This document shows positions 52,637 to 61,541 of a stretch of 64,000 nucleotides of DNA, piece after piece. Both the position numbers and the translations under genes were made by a program. The stretch is from Mesorhizobium sp. M1D.F.Ca.ET.043.01.1.1 (GTDB taxonomy: Bacteria; Pseudomonadota; Alphaproteobacteria; Rhizobiales; Rhizobiaceae): NCBI RefSeq assembly GCF_003952385.1, contig NZ_CP034444.1:4588001-4652000 (forward strand), in the 5' to 3' direction. Numbering within the stretch: the stretch's first letter is position 1; each line of letters starts with the position of its first letter. The notes under the pieces are model-generated. The model had not been told where the DNA came from. It did not search any database and saw only the letters and a program-made list of their open reading frames with translations.

Positions 52637-53599
52637 TCAGAAATTCGCGGGATTCGTGTTGGAGCCGCAGACAAGCACGGCCACGCGCTCGCCGGAAGCC
52701 GGCGCGTAGCGGCCGGAAAGCAGCGCTGCAAAGGCGGCCGCCCCGCCGGGCTCGGCGATGATTCGGGCGCGATCCCAGAGCGCCTTCTGGGCGGCCACGA
52801 TGTCGTCGTCGCCGACCAGAATCGAGCGCTCGACGAAGGCCTCCGCGATCGGGAACATCATCTCGCCGACACGCTTCGGCGCCAGCGAATCGGCGGCGAT
52901 GCCCTCAGCCGGCGCGTCGACCGGCTCGCCTGCCTCGAAGGCGCGGTAAAGCGTCGGCGCGCCCTCAGGCTCGATGGCGATGATGCGGATGCGACCCGAG
53001 AACCAGGCGGCGATGCCGCCGATCAAACCGCCGCCGCCGACGGCGACGAGAAGCGTGTCGAGATCGGGCAGGTCGGCATCGATCTCGAGGCCGAGCGTGC
53101 CCTGGCCGATGAGCGTCTCTTCCTGGTTGAAGGCATGGATCTGCAAGGCGCCGGTCCTTTCGGCAAAATCCTCGCTGGCGGCCAGCGCCTCGGCGTAGCG
53201 CGCGCCGCCGACGACCAGTTCGGCGCCATAGCCGCGGATGCGCTCGAGCTTCGCCGGCGAGCTGACCTCGGGCACGAAAATGGTGGCCTTGTGCCCGAGC
53301 TTCATGGCGGCGTAGGCGACGGCGGCGCCATGATTGCCGCCTGAAGCCGCGACGACGCCGGCTTCCGGTACCTGCCGCTCCAGCAGGTTGGTGAAGGCGC
53401 CGCGCGCCTTGAACGAGCCGGAATGCTGCAGGCATTCAAGCTTGAGATCGACTGGGAAGGGCGGCCGGCCGAAATCGGCCATGTCGACGCGCATCACCGG
53501 CGTGTGGCGGATGTATGGGCGGATGCGCGGCTCCACGGCGGCAATGCGCTCGCGTGTGATCGCCCCTTTGTCCGACGTGCCCGTGGTTGTGTTCAACAT
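52637..53599 (-). CDS. threonine/serine dehydratase-like PLP enzyme
   Basis: A 320-residue fold-type II PLP enzyme. The PLP lysine is K64 in SGSFKARGAFTNLL, the phosphate-binding loop is VGGGGLIGGIA and ASGGNHGAAVAYAA is the substrate loop. There is no C-terminal ACT-like regulatory domain, so it is the catabolic size class (threonine or serine deaminase, or serine racemase). A divergent ArsR-type gene begins 50 bp away and shares a palindrome with it, so it is probably its regulator. Confidence 0.9.
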   Translation of the reverse strand: MLNTTTGTSDKGAITRERIAAVEPRIRPYIRHTPVMRVDMADFGRPPFPVDLKLECLQHSGSFKARGAFTNLLERQVPEAGVVAASGGNHGAAVAYAAMKLGHKATIFVPEVSSPAKLERIRGYGAELVVGGARYAEALAASEDFAERTGALQIHAFNQEETLIGQGTLGLEIDADLPDLDTLLVAVGGGGLIGGIAAWFSGRIRIIAIEPEGAPTLYRAFEAGEPVDAPAEGIAADSLAPKRVGEMMFPIAEAFVERSILVGDDDIVAAQKALWDRARIIAEPGGAAAFAALLSGRYAPASGERVAVLVCGSNTNPANF

Positions 53600-53633
53600 G
53601 GTTTGCTCCTCGGGATTGACTTCAATTAGTAAC

Positions 53634-53649
53634 TTAGCAAAATGGCTAA
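53634..53649. promoter_or_regulatory. candidate operator between dehydratase and ArsR-type genes
   Basis: A perfect 5-bp inverted repeat TTAGC-aaaatg-GCTAA lies in the 50-bp divergent gap, adjoining the ATG at 53650. It is the only dyad in the gap and could bind the ArsR-type dimer to control both genes. Confidence 0.5.
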
Positions 53650-53952
53650 ATGCAAGAGGTTGAAATCTTGAAGGCGATCGCCAACGAGCGCAGGCTGCAG
53701 ATCCTCGATTGGCTGAAGGATCCGCGCGCGCATTTCCCGCGCCAGGCCGATGGCGATCTGGTCGAGGACGGCGTCTGCGCGCTGCTGATCGCCGAAAAGC
53801 TCGGCATCACCCAGGCGACGCTCAGCGAGCATATGCGCGTCTTGACCCAGGCGGGCCTGCTCAGCGCCAAGCGCACCAAACAATGGATATTCTATCGCCG
53901 CGACGAGGAGAGGATCGCCGAAGCGAAGGCCCTGATCCAGCAGAGGATCTAG
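53650..53952 (+). CDS. ArsR-family winged-helix regulator
   Basis: A 100-residue ArsR-type repressor-like protein. The winged helix is clear: LKAIANERRLQILDWL, then LLIAEKLGITQATLSEHMRV with the recognition helix, then a wing QWIFYRRDEER. A cysteine is present in the DGVCALLIAEKLG stretch, but no paired metal site is visible. The start may instead be TTG 53668, which has AGAGG 8 bases before it. Divergent from the dehydratase gene. Confidence 0.85.
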   Translation: MQEVEILKAIANERRLQILDWLKDPRAHFPRQADGDLVEDGVCALLIAEKLGITQATLSEHMRVLTQAGLLSAKRTKQWIFYRRDEERIAEAKALIQQRI

Positions 53953-53959
53953 GGCTTCG

Positions 53960-55228
53960 CTACTTCAGCCAGTCGGGCAGCGAATCCAGCCCGATCAGCT
54001 CCTCATAAGTCTGGCGCGGTCGCACGACATGGAAGCGGTCGCCGTCGACCAGAATTTCCGGCACCAGGAGCCGCGTGTTGTAGGTGCCGGCCTGCACCGC
54101 GCCATAGGCGCCGGCGGTGGCGACAGCGATGAGGTCGCCGGCCTTCAGGCTGGGCAGATCACGGTCGAGACCGATGAAATCGCCGGTCTCGCAGACGGGG
54201 CCGACAACATCGACCTTCATGCGCGGCGTGGCAGCCGGCGGCTGCACCACCGGCTTGATGTCGTGGAAGGCGTCGTAGAGCGTCGGCCGGATCAGGTCGT
54301 TCATCGCGGCGTCGACGACGAGGAAATTCCTGGCGTCGCCTTCCTTCACATAGATCACTTCGGAAACCAGGATGCCGGCATTGCCGACGATCAGCCGGCC
54401 CGGCTCGAACATCACCTTCAGGCCGAGCCTGGTGACGTGCTTCCTGACGATCTCGGCATAGGCGTCGGGCAGCGGCGGCGGGCTGTTGTCGACGCGGTAC
54501 GGGATGCCGAGGCCGCCGCCGAGATCGACATGCTCGATGGCATGCCCATCGGCGCGCAGCACGCCGACGAGTTCCACCAGCAGCGCGAAGGCGTCGTCGA
54601 AGGGCTGCAGCTCGGTGATCTGGCTGCCGATATGGGTGTCGATGCCGGTCACCCGGATACCGGGAAGCTCCGCCGCGCGGGCATAGACCTCGCGCGCCCG
54701 CTGCCACGGAATGCCGAACTTGTTCTCCGCCTTGCCGGTGGAGATCTTCTTGTGGGTCCTGGCATCGACATCCGGATTGATGCGCAGCGAGACCGGCGCC
54801 GTCTTGCCGAGCGCGGTTGCGCGCGCCGACAGCAGTTCCAACTCCGGCTCGGATTCGACGTTGAAGCAGAGGATGCCGGCGGTGAGGGCAAAATCCATTT
54901 CCCGCGCGGTCTTGCCGACGCCCGAAAACAGGATCTTGCTCGCGGGGATGCCGGCTGCCAGCGCCCGGCGCAATTCGCCTTCCGACACCACGTCGGCGCC
55001 GGCCCCTTGCCTGGCCAGCGTCTTCAGCACGGCCTGGTTGGAGTTGGCCTTCATTGCGTAACAGACCAGCGCGTCGAGCCCGGCAAACGCTTCTTTGAAG
55101 ACGCGGAAATGCCTGGTCAGCGTCGCGGTCGAGTAGCAGTAGAAGGGCGTGCCGACGCTGGCGGCGATGTCGGGGATCGCCACATCTTCGGCGTGGAGCA
55201 CGCCGTCGCGGTAGTCGAAATGGTTCAC
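53960..55228 (-). CDS. lysA: diaminopimelate decarboxylase
   Basis: A PLP fold-type III decarboxylase that converts meso-diaminopimelate to lysine. It has 422 residues from GTG 55228 (product M-NHFDYRDGVLHAEDVAI). No in-frame ATG with plausible sequence is near; the upstream frame is non-coding. The PLP lysine is K60 in CYAMKANSN; HIGSQITE, DLGGGLGIPY and the C-terminal GPVCETGD (active-site Cys) are intact. It overlaps none of its neighbours; the lptM gene lies 52 bp upstream on the same strand. Confidence 0.95.
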   Translation of the reverse strand: MNHFDYRDGVLHAEDVAIPDIAASVGTPFYCYSTATLTRHFRVFKEAFAGLDALVCYAMKANSNQAVLKTLARQGAGADVVSEGELRRALAAGIPASKILFSGVGKTAREMDFALTAGILCFNVESEPELELLSARATALGKTAPVSLRINPDVDARTHKKISTGKAENKFGIPWQRAREVYARAAELPGIRVTGIDTHIGSQITELQPFDDAFALLVELVGVLRADGHAIEHVDLGGGLGIPYRVDNSPPPLPDAYAEIVRKHVTRLGLKVMFEPGRLIVGNAGILVSEVIYVKEGDARNFLVVDAAMNDLIRPTLYDAFHDIKPVVQPPAATPRMKVDVVGPVCETGDFIGLDRDLPSLKAGDLIAVATAGAYGAVQAGTYNTRLLVPEILVDGDRFHVVRPRQTYEELIGLDSLPDWLK

Positions 55229-55280
55229 GGGAAATGGTCCGAAAATTGGAGCATGGTGAGATCGGATGATCTCGTCGGCT

Positions 55281-55487
55281 CTAGAGCAAGGGGTCGAGAA
55301 TGAACTTCTTGTCCTTGACCGGTTTCTCCGGCTCGGGCGGCAGCGGCTGTTTCGCCTTTTCCGCATCCTTGCGGGCCTCAACGGCAGCCTCGTAAGGCGT
55401 ATCGAGGCCGCCCCTCCTGCCGCAGGCCGTGACGGTGACAACCGCCGCGAGCAGCGCGAGCGTCACCAAAATCCTGCCTCGGGTCAT
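55281..55487 (-). CDS. lptM: small lipoprotein, LptM-like
   Basis: A 68-residue lipoprotein. The signal peptide (ILVTLALLAAVVTVTAC) ends in a lipobox with C22, followed by GRRGGLDTPYEAAVEARKDA. LptM (YifL) stabilises the LptD-LptE outer membrane complex in E. coli, and the CGRRG-L-P start fits the family. It lies between argH and lysA, its usual place in alphaproteobacteria (argH-lptM-lysA). The gap to lysA is 52 bp. Confidence 0.85.
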   Translation of the reverse strand: MTRGRILVTLALLAAVVTVTACGRRGGLDTPYEAAVEARKDAEKAKQPLPPEPEKPVKDKKFILDPLL

Positions 55488-55559
55488 CGATCCATCCGTT
55501 CGAAACTGTTTCTTATGCCGCCGCTTTTAGCCGAGTTTTCGGCGCATTGCATCCCGGCA

Positions 55560-56960
55560 TTACGCCTTGGCGAGCCGCTTTTTCCAGTAGCGGATCTGCT
55601 TCTTCACCTCGGACGGCGCGGTGCCGCCGAAACTGACGCGGCTCTTCACCGAATTCTGCACGGCGAGCACCGAGAAGATGCCCTCGGTGATGCCAGGATG
55701 GATCGAGCGCAGGTCCTCCAGCGAAAGCTTCTCCAGGCCGACCTTCTTCTCCTCGGCAAGCGCGACGGCGCGACCGGTGACGTGGTGGGCCTCGCGGAAA
55801 GGGAGGCTCAGATTGCGCACCAGCCAGTCGGCAAGGTCGGTCGCGGTGGCGTGGCCGGCGCCGGCCGCCTTCTTCATGGCGGCGGCGTTCACGGTCATGT
55901 CGCGCACCATGCCGGTGGTGGCGGCCAGCATCAGGTCGAGCGTCTCGGCGGCGTCGAAGACCGATTCCTTGTCCTCCTGCATGTCCTTGCCGTAGGTCAG
56001 CGGCATCCCCTTCATCACCGTCAGCAGGCCAACGAGGTGGCCGTTGATGCGGCCGGTCTTGCCGCGCACCAGCTCGGCGGCGTCCGGGTTCTTCTTCTGC
56101 GGCATGATCGAGGAGCCGGTGGAGAAGGAATCCGAGAGCCGGACGAAGCCGAATTGCGGCGTCGACCAGATGATGATCTCCTCGGCGAGCCGCGACAGAT
56201 GCGTGCCGCAGATCGCGGCGACGCCCAAGAACTCGAGCGCGAAGTCGCGATCGGAAACGCTGTCGAGCGAATTGCGCATCGGCTCGCGGAAGCCGAGCGC
56301 CTTCGCCGTCATGTGGCGGTCGATGGAAAAGCTGGTGCCGGCAAGGGCAGCGGCGCCCAGCGGGCTTTCGTCCATGCGCTCGATGGCGTCCCGGACGCGC
56401 GAGAGGTCGCGGCCGAACATCTCGACATAGGCCATGCAATGATGGCCGAAGGTCACAGGCTGCGCGGCCTGCAAGTGGGTGAAGCCCGGCATGACGGTAG
56501 CGGCATGCTCCTCGGCGCGTTCGAGGAAAGCGGCGATCAGATCCTTCAGCGCCCGGGCGACGCGCTGGCATTCCTCCTTGACCCAGAGCCTCAGATCGAC
56601 GGCCACCTGGTCGTTGCGCGAGCGGGCGGTGTGAAGCCGCCCGGCGGCCGAGCCGATCAGGTCGGCCAGGCGCGCCTCGACATTCATGTGGATGTCTTCG
56701 AGCCTGGTCGAGAATTCGAACCCGCCGTCTTCGATCTCTTTCAGGATCGTGTTCAGGCCGTGAGCGATTTTTTCTTGATCGGCCGCCGAAATAATGCCCG
56801 TTTGCGCCAGCATCTCGCTGTGGGCGATCGATCCGCGGATGTCCTGCGCGTAGAGTTTGCGGTCGAAGGAGATCGACGCGTTGATCGCTTCCATGATCGC
56901 GGCGGGACCCGAGGCAAAACGTCCGCCCCACATCTGGTTGCTGGCCTTCTTGTCGCTCAT
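55560..56960 (-). CDS. argH: argininosuccinate lyase
   Basis: The last enzyme of arginine synthesis; it splits argininosuccinate to arginine and fumarate. It has 466 residues from ATG 56960 ([15 protein letters not shown]). The fumarase-superfamily signature [12 protein letters not shown] and the HTARSRNDQ and [11 protein letters not shown] blocks are present. The 5' region overlaps nothing; tlpA starts 36 bp away in the opposite direction. Confidence 0.97.
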   Translation of the reverse strand: MSDKKASNQMWGGRFASGPAAIMEAINASISFDRKLYAQDIRGSIAHSEMLAQTGIISAADQEKIAHGLNTILKEIEDGGFEFSTRLEDIHMNVEARLADLIGSAAGRLHTARSRNDQVAVDLRLWVKEECQRVARALKDLIAAFLERAEEHAATVMPGFTHLQAAQPVTFGHHCMAYVEMFGRDLSRVRDAIERMDESPLGAAALAGTSFSIDRHMTAKALGFREPMRNSLDSVSDRDFALEFLGVAAICGTHLSRLAEEIIIWSTPQFGFVRLSDSFSTGSSIMPQKKNPDAAELVRGKTGRINGHLVGLLTVMKGMPLTYGKDMQEDKESVFDAAETLDLMLAATTGMVRDMTVNAAAMKKAAGAGHATATDLADWLVRNLSLPFREAHHVTGRAVALAEEKKVGLEKLSLEDLRSIHPGITEGIFSVLAVQNSVKSRVSFGGTAPSEVKKQIRYWKKRLAKA

Positions 56961-56996
56961 CGCTATATCCCGTGCTCCGGAGCAGTTCTTAAGAAA

Positions 56997-57686
56997 ATGG
57001 CAGACGGCAATAAATTCTTCCCGGCCCCGCGCCTCATCCTCGCCGCCCTGGTGGCGGGCGTGCTGGCCGGCGCGGTCGCGGTATATGTCAACGAGAGCGG
57101 TTCTGGCAACAACGCCCCGCCCCAGGCCGCCGCGAGTACCGACGGCAAGGACGACGTCGCCTGCAAGGCCAAGGCCGAGCATGCCAAGCAGGTCGCGGCA
57201 AAGGCGGTCGGCCAGGTGGCGGCACTGCAGCCGGCGGACCCGCCGCAATCGCTGAAGAGCCTTGCCTTCAACGGCCCCGACGGCAAGCCGATGACCATCG
57301 CCGACCATGCCGGCAAGACCGTGCTGCTCAATCTCTGGGCGACCTGGTGCGCGCCCTGCCGCGCCGAAATGCCTGCGCTCGATGCGCTGCAGAAGGAAAA
57401 GGGCGGCAACGCCTTCGAGGTCGTGGCGGTCAATGTCGACACCGGCGACGACGCCAAGCCGAAGAAATTCCTCAAGGAGATCGGCGTCGAGACGCTCGGC
57501 TATTACCGGGACCCGACGATAGCTCTGTTCAACGAGGTCAAGACGCGCGGGCTGGCGCTGGGTTTGCCCGTCACCATGCTGATCGACGGCGAAGGCTGCC
57601 TGATCGCACATATGAACGGCCCGGCGGAATGGTCGAGCCCCGACGCCAAGCGGCTGGTGGAAGCAGCGGTCGGCCCGTCAGGCTGA
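56997..57686 (+). CDS. tlpA: TlpA-family thiol:disulfide oxidoreductase
   Basis: A 229-residue thioredoxin-fold protein anchored by an N-terminal helix (about 12-31). The active site is C118-A-P-C121 in [13 protein letters not shown], and the cis-Pro loop GLPVTMLID is intact. TlpA reduces periplasmic partners; in rhizobia it is linked to cytochrome aa3 maturation. An extra cysteine pair C56 and C176-like (EGCLIAHM) resembles the extra pair known in Bradyrhizobium TlpA. Its 3' end overlaps the convergent GGDEF-EAL gene by 9 bp. Confidence 0.92.
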   Translation: MADGNKFFPAPRLILAALVAGVLAGAVAVYVNESGSGNNAPPQAAASTDGKDDVACKAKAEHAKQVAAKAVGQVAALQPADPPQSLKSLAFNGPDGKPMTIADHAGKTVLLNLWATWCAPCRAEMPALDALQKEKGGNAFEVVAVNVDTGDDAKPKKFLKEIGVETLGYYRDPTIALFNEVKTRGLALGLPVTMLIDGEGCLIAHMNGPAEWSSPDAKRLVEAAVGPSG

Positions 57687-60119
57687 GCGCGATGCCGCGG
57701 CCGGCTCCAGCATGAGGATGCTGCCGCCGCGCGATGCGACGCGATCGTTGGCCGCCGGCGCCGGCACGCCGGTCAGTTCGCTGAAGGTTTCGATCGGGCC
57801 GGGCCTGCCGAGATAGTATCCCTGGCCGATCTCGCAGTCCTCGGCGTCGAGGAAGCGCAGTTCGTCCAGCGTCTCGACGCCTTCGGCCAGGACCGGCAGG
57901 CCGAGGCCTCGCCCCAGGCCAAGCACCGCACGCACGATGGCCGCGACCTGACCGTTGCGGTCGACCGATTTGATGAAGGAACCATCGATCTTGATCTTGT
58001 CGAAGGGGAAGGCGCGCAGGTTGGACAGGGACGAATAGCCGGTTCCAAAATCGTCCATCGCGACGCGGACACCGAGCGCCTTGACCTGCCGCAAGGTGGC
58101 CAGCGCCCGTGGCATGTCCTTGATGAGCGCCGTCTCGGTCACTTCGAGCTCGAGCCGGTCGGGCGCCAGCCCGGTGCGCAGGAGGATCTCGTGCACCTTG
58201 CGGCTGAAATTCGGGTTATGGAGCTGCACCGCCGAGACGTTGACGGCGATCGTCAGCGGATTTTTCCAGCGGACGGCTTCCTCGCAAGCCGTCGCCAGCA
58301 CCCATTCGCCGATCTGGGCGATGCCGCCGCTGTCCTCGGCCACAGGAATGAAAACCGACGGCGGGATATTGCCGCGTTCGGGATGATGCCAGCGGATCAA
58401 GGCTTCGAAACCGATCATCTTGCCGCTGCTGATCTCCTTCTGCGGCTGATAGACCAGCCGGAACTCGCCGCGCGCGACCGCCTGGCGCAGGTCGTGCTCC
58501 ATGGCGCGCCGGTCGCGGGTCTCCACGCCCATCGAGGCCTCGAAATAGCGGTAGGTGTCCTTGCCCTCGGCCTTGGCGCGGTAGAGCGCGGTGTCGGCAT
58601 GGCTGACCAGCGCCGCCTGCTCGTCGGCGTCGAGCGGGTAAAGGGCGATGCCGATGCTGGCCGACACCAGCTCGCCGCCGGGTGACAGTTGGTTCTCCTG
58701 ACGCAATTTGGAAAGCACCGCCTCGGCGATCCGGCCGGCTGCCTGCGGGTCGGGAAGATTCGGGGCGATGATGGCGAACTCGTCGCCGCCGAGGCGGGCG
58801 AGCATCTGCCCGGGGCGGAGCACGCTCGAAGCGCATTGCGCCACTCTTTGCAGCACGGCGTCCCCGGCGGCGTGACCGAAAAGGTCGTTCACTTCCTTGA
58901 ACCGGTCGAGGTCGAGAAGCATGAGCGCGAGCTGCCCGCCCTTGCCGTTTCCGCCCGCCGCGGCGATCTCGGCTTCGAGCCGGCCGGCGAAGCTGCGGCG
59001 ATTGGCAAGCCCGGTCAGCGGGTCGAAATGGGCGAGGCGAATGATCTCCTGTTCGGCCTTCTTGCGCTCGCGGATGTCGCGCACGGCGACGACGTCGTGA
59101 GGCTTGCCGCAATAGTCGATGCTGCGGGCGATCAGCTCGACGGGGATCCGGGCGCCATCCTGGCCGCGCAGCTCGGCTTCCTGCGCCTGGCCGTGGCCGC
59201 CAGCGATGCTCGAGGCGATCCGCTCGCCGAAGAGATCGCCAAGCGTCATCGTGTTCAGCGTACCGGCGGCGATGCCGCTCAGCGCCGCGATGCTGTCGTT
59301 GGCGCTGACGATGCGGCTGCCGTCGCAGACGATCAGCCCTTCCACCGCGGCGTTCGCCAGGCCGTGCATGCGCTCGGCCTCGACGCGGTGGCGGCGGAAG
59401 CGCAGATCGATGCGCAGCGCGGCGGCCGAGAGCACCAGGATGACCAGGCTCGCCGCAGCGGCGGCGAAGGCCTGCGACATCGGCGCGATCGTGAATTTCG
59501 AGATCTCAATCGAGGAATCCGGGTAGATCGACACCGCGCCCATGGCGATGAAATGCAGCGTGCAGATCGCCAGCGTCAAAAGGACAGCTGCGGCGATCGT
59601 CGTCAGCGTCGACGGGCGGCGCAGCACGACGAGCAGCGAAAGCGCGGCAAGCGTGATGCCCGCCACCAGCGAAAGCGCGACGAGCAGCTGGTCCCAGACG
59701 ATCCTGCCCTGGACCTCGAACGCGGCCATGCCGGTATAATGCATCGCGGCGATGCCGGCGCCGATCACGGCGCCGCCGACAAGGTAGTGATCGATGCCGC
59801 CGCGCATGGTGGCGATCCACATTCCCGCCGCCGTCAGGGTGACGGAGGCGGCCAGCGACAGCGCGGAAAGCTCCGCGTTATAGGCGTTGGGTATTCCCGG
59901 TGTGAAAGCGACCATGGCGATGAAATGCGTCGCCCAGATGCCGAATCCGGTAGCCGTGGCCGCAATCAACAGCCAGGCATAGCGATTTCGACTGGTCGAC
60001 TGCTGGACATGGCGAAGAAGATTGACCGCCGAGAAAGACGAAATTCCGCAGATGAGCGCGGCAAGTACAACCAACCTCAGATCGTGCTCGTGCACGATGC
60101 AATTATAGACGGTCAACAT
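57678..60119 (-). CDS. MHYT-PAS-GGDEF-EAL protein
   Basis: An 813-residue membrane protein with three parts. An N-terminal MHYT sensor (about 1-215) has seven helices and repeated HFIAM or MHYTGMAAF motifs, proposed to bind copper, O2, CO or NO. A PAS domain (about 255-360) is followed by GGDEF (about 385-540, RLGGDEFAIIAPN) and EAL (about 555-795, GFEALIRWHHPE and DDFGTGYSSLS). Both enzyme signatures are intact, so it could make and break cyclic di-GMP. It starts with an upstream inverted repeat ATCAATC-n7-GATTGAT (60143-60163). Confidence 0.93.
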   Translation of the reverse strand: MLTVYNCIVHEHDLRLVVLAALICGISSFSAVNLLRHVQQSTSRNRYAWLLIAATATGFGIWATHFIAMVAFTPGIPNAYNAELSALSLAASVTLTAAGMWIATMRGGIDHYLVGGAVIGAGIAAMHYTGMAAFEVQGRIVWDQLLVALSLVAGITLAALSLLVVLRRPSTLTTIAAAVLLTLAICTLHFIAMGAVSIYPDSSIEISKFTIAPMSQAFAAAAASLVILVLSAAALRIDLRFRRHRVEAERMHGLANAAVEGLIVCDGSRIVSANDSIAALSGIAAGTLNTMTLGDLFGERIASSIAGGHGQAQEAELRGQDGARIPVELIARSIDYCGKPHDVVAVRDIRERKKAEQEIIRLAHFDPLTGLANRRSFAGRLEAEIAAAGGNGKGGQLALMLLDLDRFKEVNDLFGHAAGDAVLQRVAQCASSVLRPGQMLARLGGDEFAIIAPNLPDPQAAGRIAEAVLSKLRQENQLSPGGELVSASIGIALYPLDADEQAALVSHADTALYRAKAEGKDTYRYFEASMGVETRDRRAMEHDLRQAVARGEFRLVYQPQKEISSGKMIGFEALIRWHHPERGNIPPSVFIPVAEDSGGIAQIGEWVLATACEEAVRWKNPLTIAVNVSAVQLHNPNFSRKVHEILLRTGLAPDRLELEVTETALIKDMPRALATLRQVKALGVRVAMDDFGTGYSSLSNLRAFPFDKIKIDGSFIKSVDRNGQVAAIVRAVLGLGRGLGLPVLAEGVETLDELRFLDAEDCEIGQGYYLGRPGPIETFSELTGVPAPAANDRVASRGGSILMLEPAAASRSA

Positions 60120-60142
60120 CCTGCTTCACCTGATCTTCCCGC

Positions 60143-60163
60143 ATCAATCAAGTTAAGATTGAT
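60143..60163. promoter_or_regulatory. short inverted repeat upstream of the GGDEF-EAL gene
   Basis: A perfect 7-bp dyad, ATCAATC, a 7-base spacer and GATTGAT, stands 24-44 bp before the ATG at 60119, in AT-rich sequence. It may be an operator or part of the promoter. Confidence 0.35.
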
Positions 60164-60248
60164 TAAGGCCCGACGGCTGAAGAATCGATTAGTGCGGCTG
60201 CAACCGAGGCGTGTCTTTCAGGTTGTGTGGCCGGCTGCGAAGCGGCCG

Positions 60249-61298
60249 TCATTCAACGCGCACCGTCACCACGAGCGCGTCGTGATCGGCGGTCGGGCTG
60301 CCGTCGGGCAACAGCGCCGGCAAAGTGGCCGGCTTGGAGGCCGCAAGGCCGCGGGTGAAGAACCAGTCGATGCGGCCGACCGGCGTCGGATCGCCTGCTG
60401 CTCGGCGCTGGGTCGGCCGGTCGAGCGTGTTGGCATCGCGCCAGCGGTAACCGCGTTCGGCAAGCAGCTGGAACAGCGGTTCGCGGCGCTCGACGTCGAT
60501 CAGCCGGTCGGGCTCGGCGGCGATCCGCGCGCGCCATGCGGCCGGGTCGTCGTGCCGTTCCTCATGGGTCGCGGTCAGCGTGTTGAAATCGCCGCCAATC
60601 AGCACCGGCGCATCCGCATCATATTTGTCGACGGCGTCGAGGAGGTGGCGTGTCTGGTCCGCACGTCCGGCGGGATCGATGCGGTTTTCGAGATGCACCG
60701 AGACGACGGTCACCCGGCGCTCGCCGAGCAGCACCTGGCCGCCGATCGCCATGCGTCCACCGATGCGCGGCTGGCCGCGTTCGAGCCGGAACCAGCCGCC
60801 GGCGGCATCCAGGCGAATGAGCATTGGGCGCCTGAGCGGCACGGCGCTGGTCACGGCGTTGCCGTGGAAGCCTTCCTCATTGCGGGCTTCGCCGGCCGCC
60901 GACTGCTCCGTCTCGTTGCCGGTGCCCAGCTCGACGAACTCGACGCCATAGGCAAAGGCATGGCCGAGCCGATCGGCAAGCAGGCTCAACGGATGACCGT
61001 TGCCGGAGCGGGCCATGCCCTTGTCGACCTCCGTCAGCAGCACCACGTCCGGCGCCTGGGCGGCGATCGTCTCAGCGATCGCTTGGACATGGCGAAGCCG
61101 CTCCACATTCCAGGCCATCACCGTCAGGCTTTCACCGGCGCCGTCGCGGGACGTCCTGCCGCCGATCTCGATCTCGCCCAATGCCGGAATGGCCGCGGCG
61201 TGACGCATATGGGTGGCGCTGTCGCGCGGACCTTCCCGCATCGCCTGGCGTTCGGCCATCGGCACATGGGTCAATCGCGGGACAAGCATGTCATTCAT
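60249..61298 (-). CDS. endonuclease/exonuclease/phosphatase-family protein
   Basis: A 349-residue metal-dependent EEP-fold protein. The active-site blocks are intact: MAWNVERLRHV (Asn), LLTEVDKG (Glu), GGDFNTLTATHE (Asp, Asn) and DHDALVVTV (Asp-His). No signal peptide is visible, so it is probably cytoplasmic; the substrate may be DNA, a nucleotide or a phospholipid. Its start codon lies inside a 16-bp tandem duplication. A second Met lies at residue 4 (MLVPRLTHVPM). Confidence 0.85.
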   Translation of the reverse strand: MNDMLVPRLTHVPMAERQAMREGPRDSATHMRHAAAIPALGEIEIGGRTSRDGAGESLTVMAWNVERLRHVQAIAETIAAQAPDVVLLTEVDKGMARSGNGHPLSLLADRLGHAFAYGVEFVELGTGNETEQSAAGEARNEEGFHGNAVTSAVPLRRPMLIRLDAAGGWFRLERGQPRIGGRMAIGGQVLLGERRVTVVSVHLENRIDPAGRADQTRHLLDAVDKYDADAPVLIGGDFNTLTATHEERHDDPAAWRARIAAEPDRLIDVERREPLFQLLAERGYRWRDANTLDRPTQRRAAGDPTPVGRIDWFFTRGLAASKPATLPALLPDGSPTADHDALVVTVRVE

Positions 61299-61327
61299 CC
61301 AATTTAGCCGGCATCCAATTTAGCCGG
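61296..61327. repeat. 16-bp tandem repeat across the EEP-gene start
   Basis: CATCCAATTTAGCCGG occurs twice in a row (61296-61311 and 61312-61327). Read on the minus strand, each unit ends in GGATG, so the start codon region is duplicated. A 6-bp palindrome GGCGCC-tttc-GGCGCC (61349-61364) lies further upstream. Up to the ugpB gene the rest holds no ORF. Confidence 0.9.
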
Positions 61328-61453
61328 TTAAGCATAGCCGGTCTTTACGGCGCCTTTCGGCGCCCTAGCTTCCTAGACCGCCGATATGACGTTTTCATGC
61401 CGGCGCAATCGCCGAGGGGGAGGAGAGACTGGCTGTCCACAGGCCGCAAAGCC

Positions 61454-61480
61454 CACAACAGAACTGTCACATACCTTCTC
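61454..61480 (+). promoter_or_regulatory. possible single Pho-box half site upstream of ugpB
   Basis: CTGTCACATAC (about 61464-61474) matches one half of the PhoB consensus CTGTCAT, about 70 bp before the ugpB ATG. The second half site is weak (CTTCTCT). Phosphate control of ugp is known in E. coli and rhizobia. Confidence 0.3.
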
Positions 61481-61541
61481 TAAGAGAGCGGCAAGGACTT
61501 GCGCAAAACCTTGTGAAACTGCCACTCAAGAGGGAAAAACC

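Noticed and set aside
58689..61307. 872-codon open frame on the plus strand over the GGDEF-EAL and EEP genes
   Set aside because: It spans two well-supported genes and the gap between them; composition is Arg/Gly/Ala-rich, as expected of an antisense shadow.
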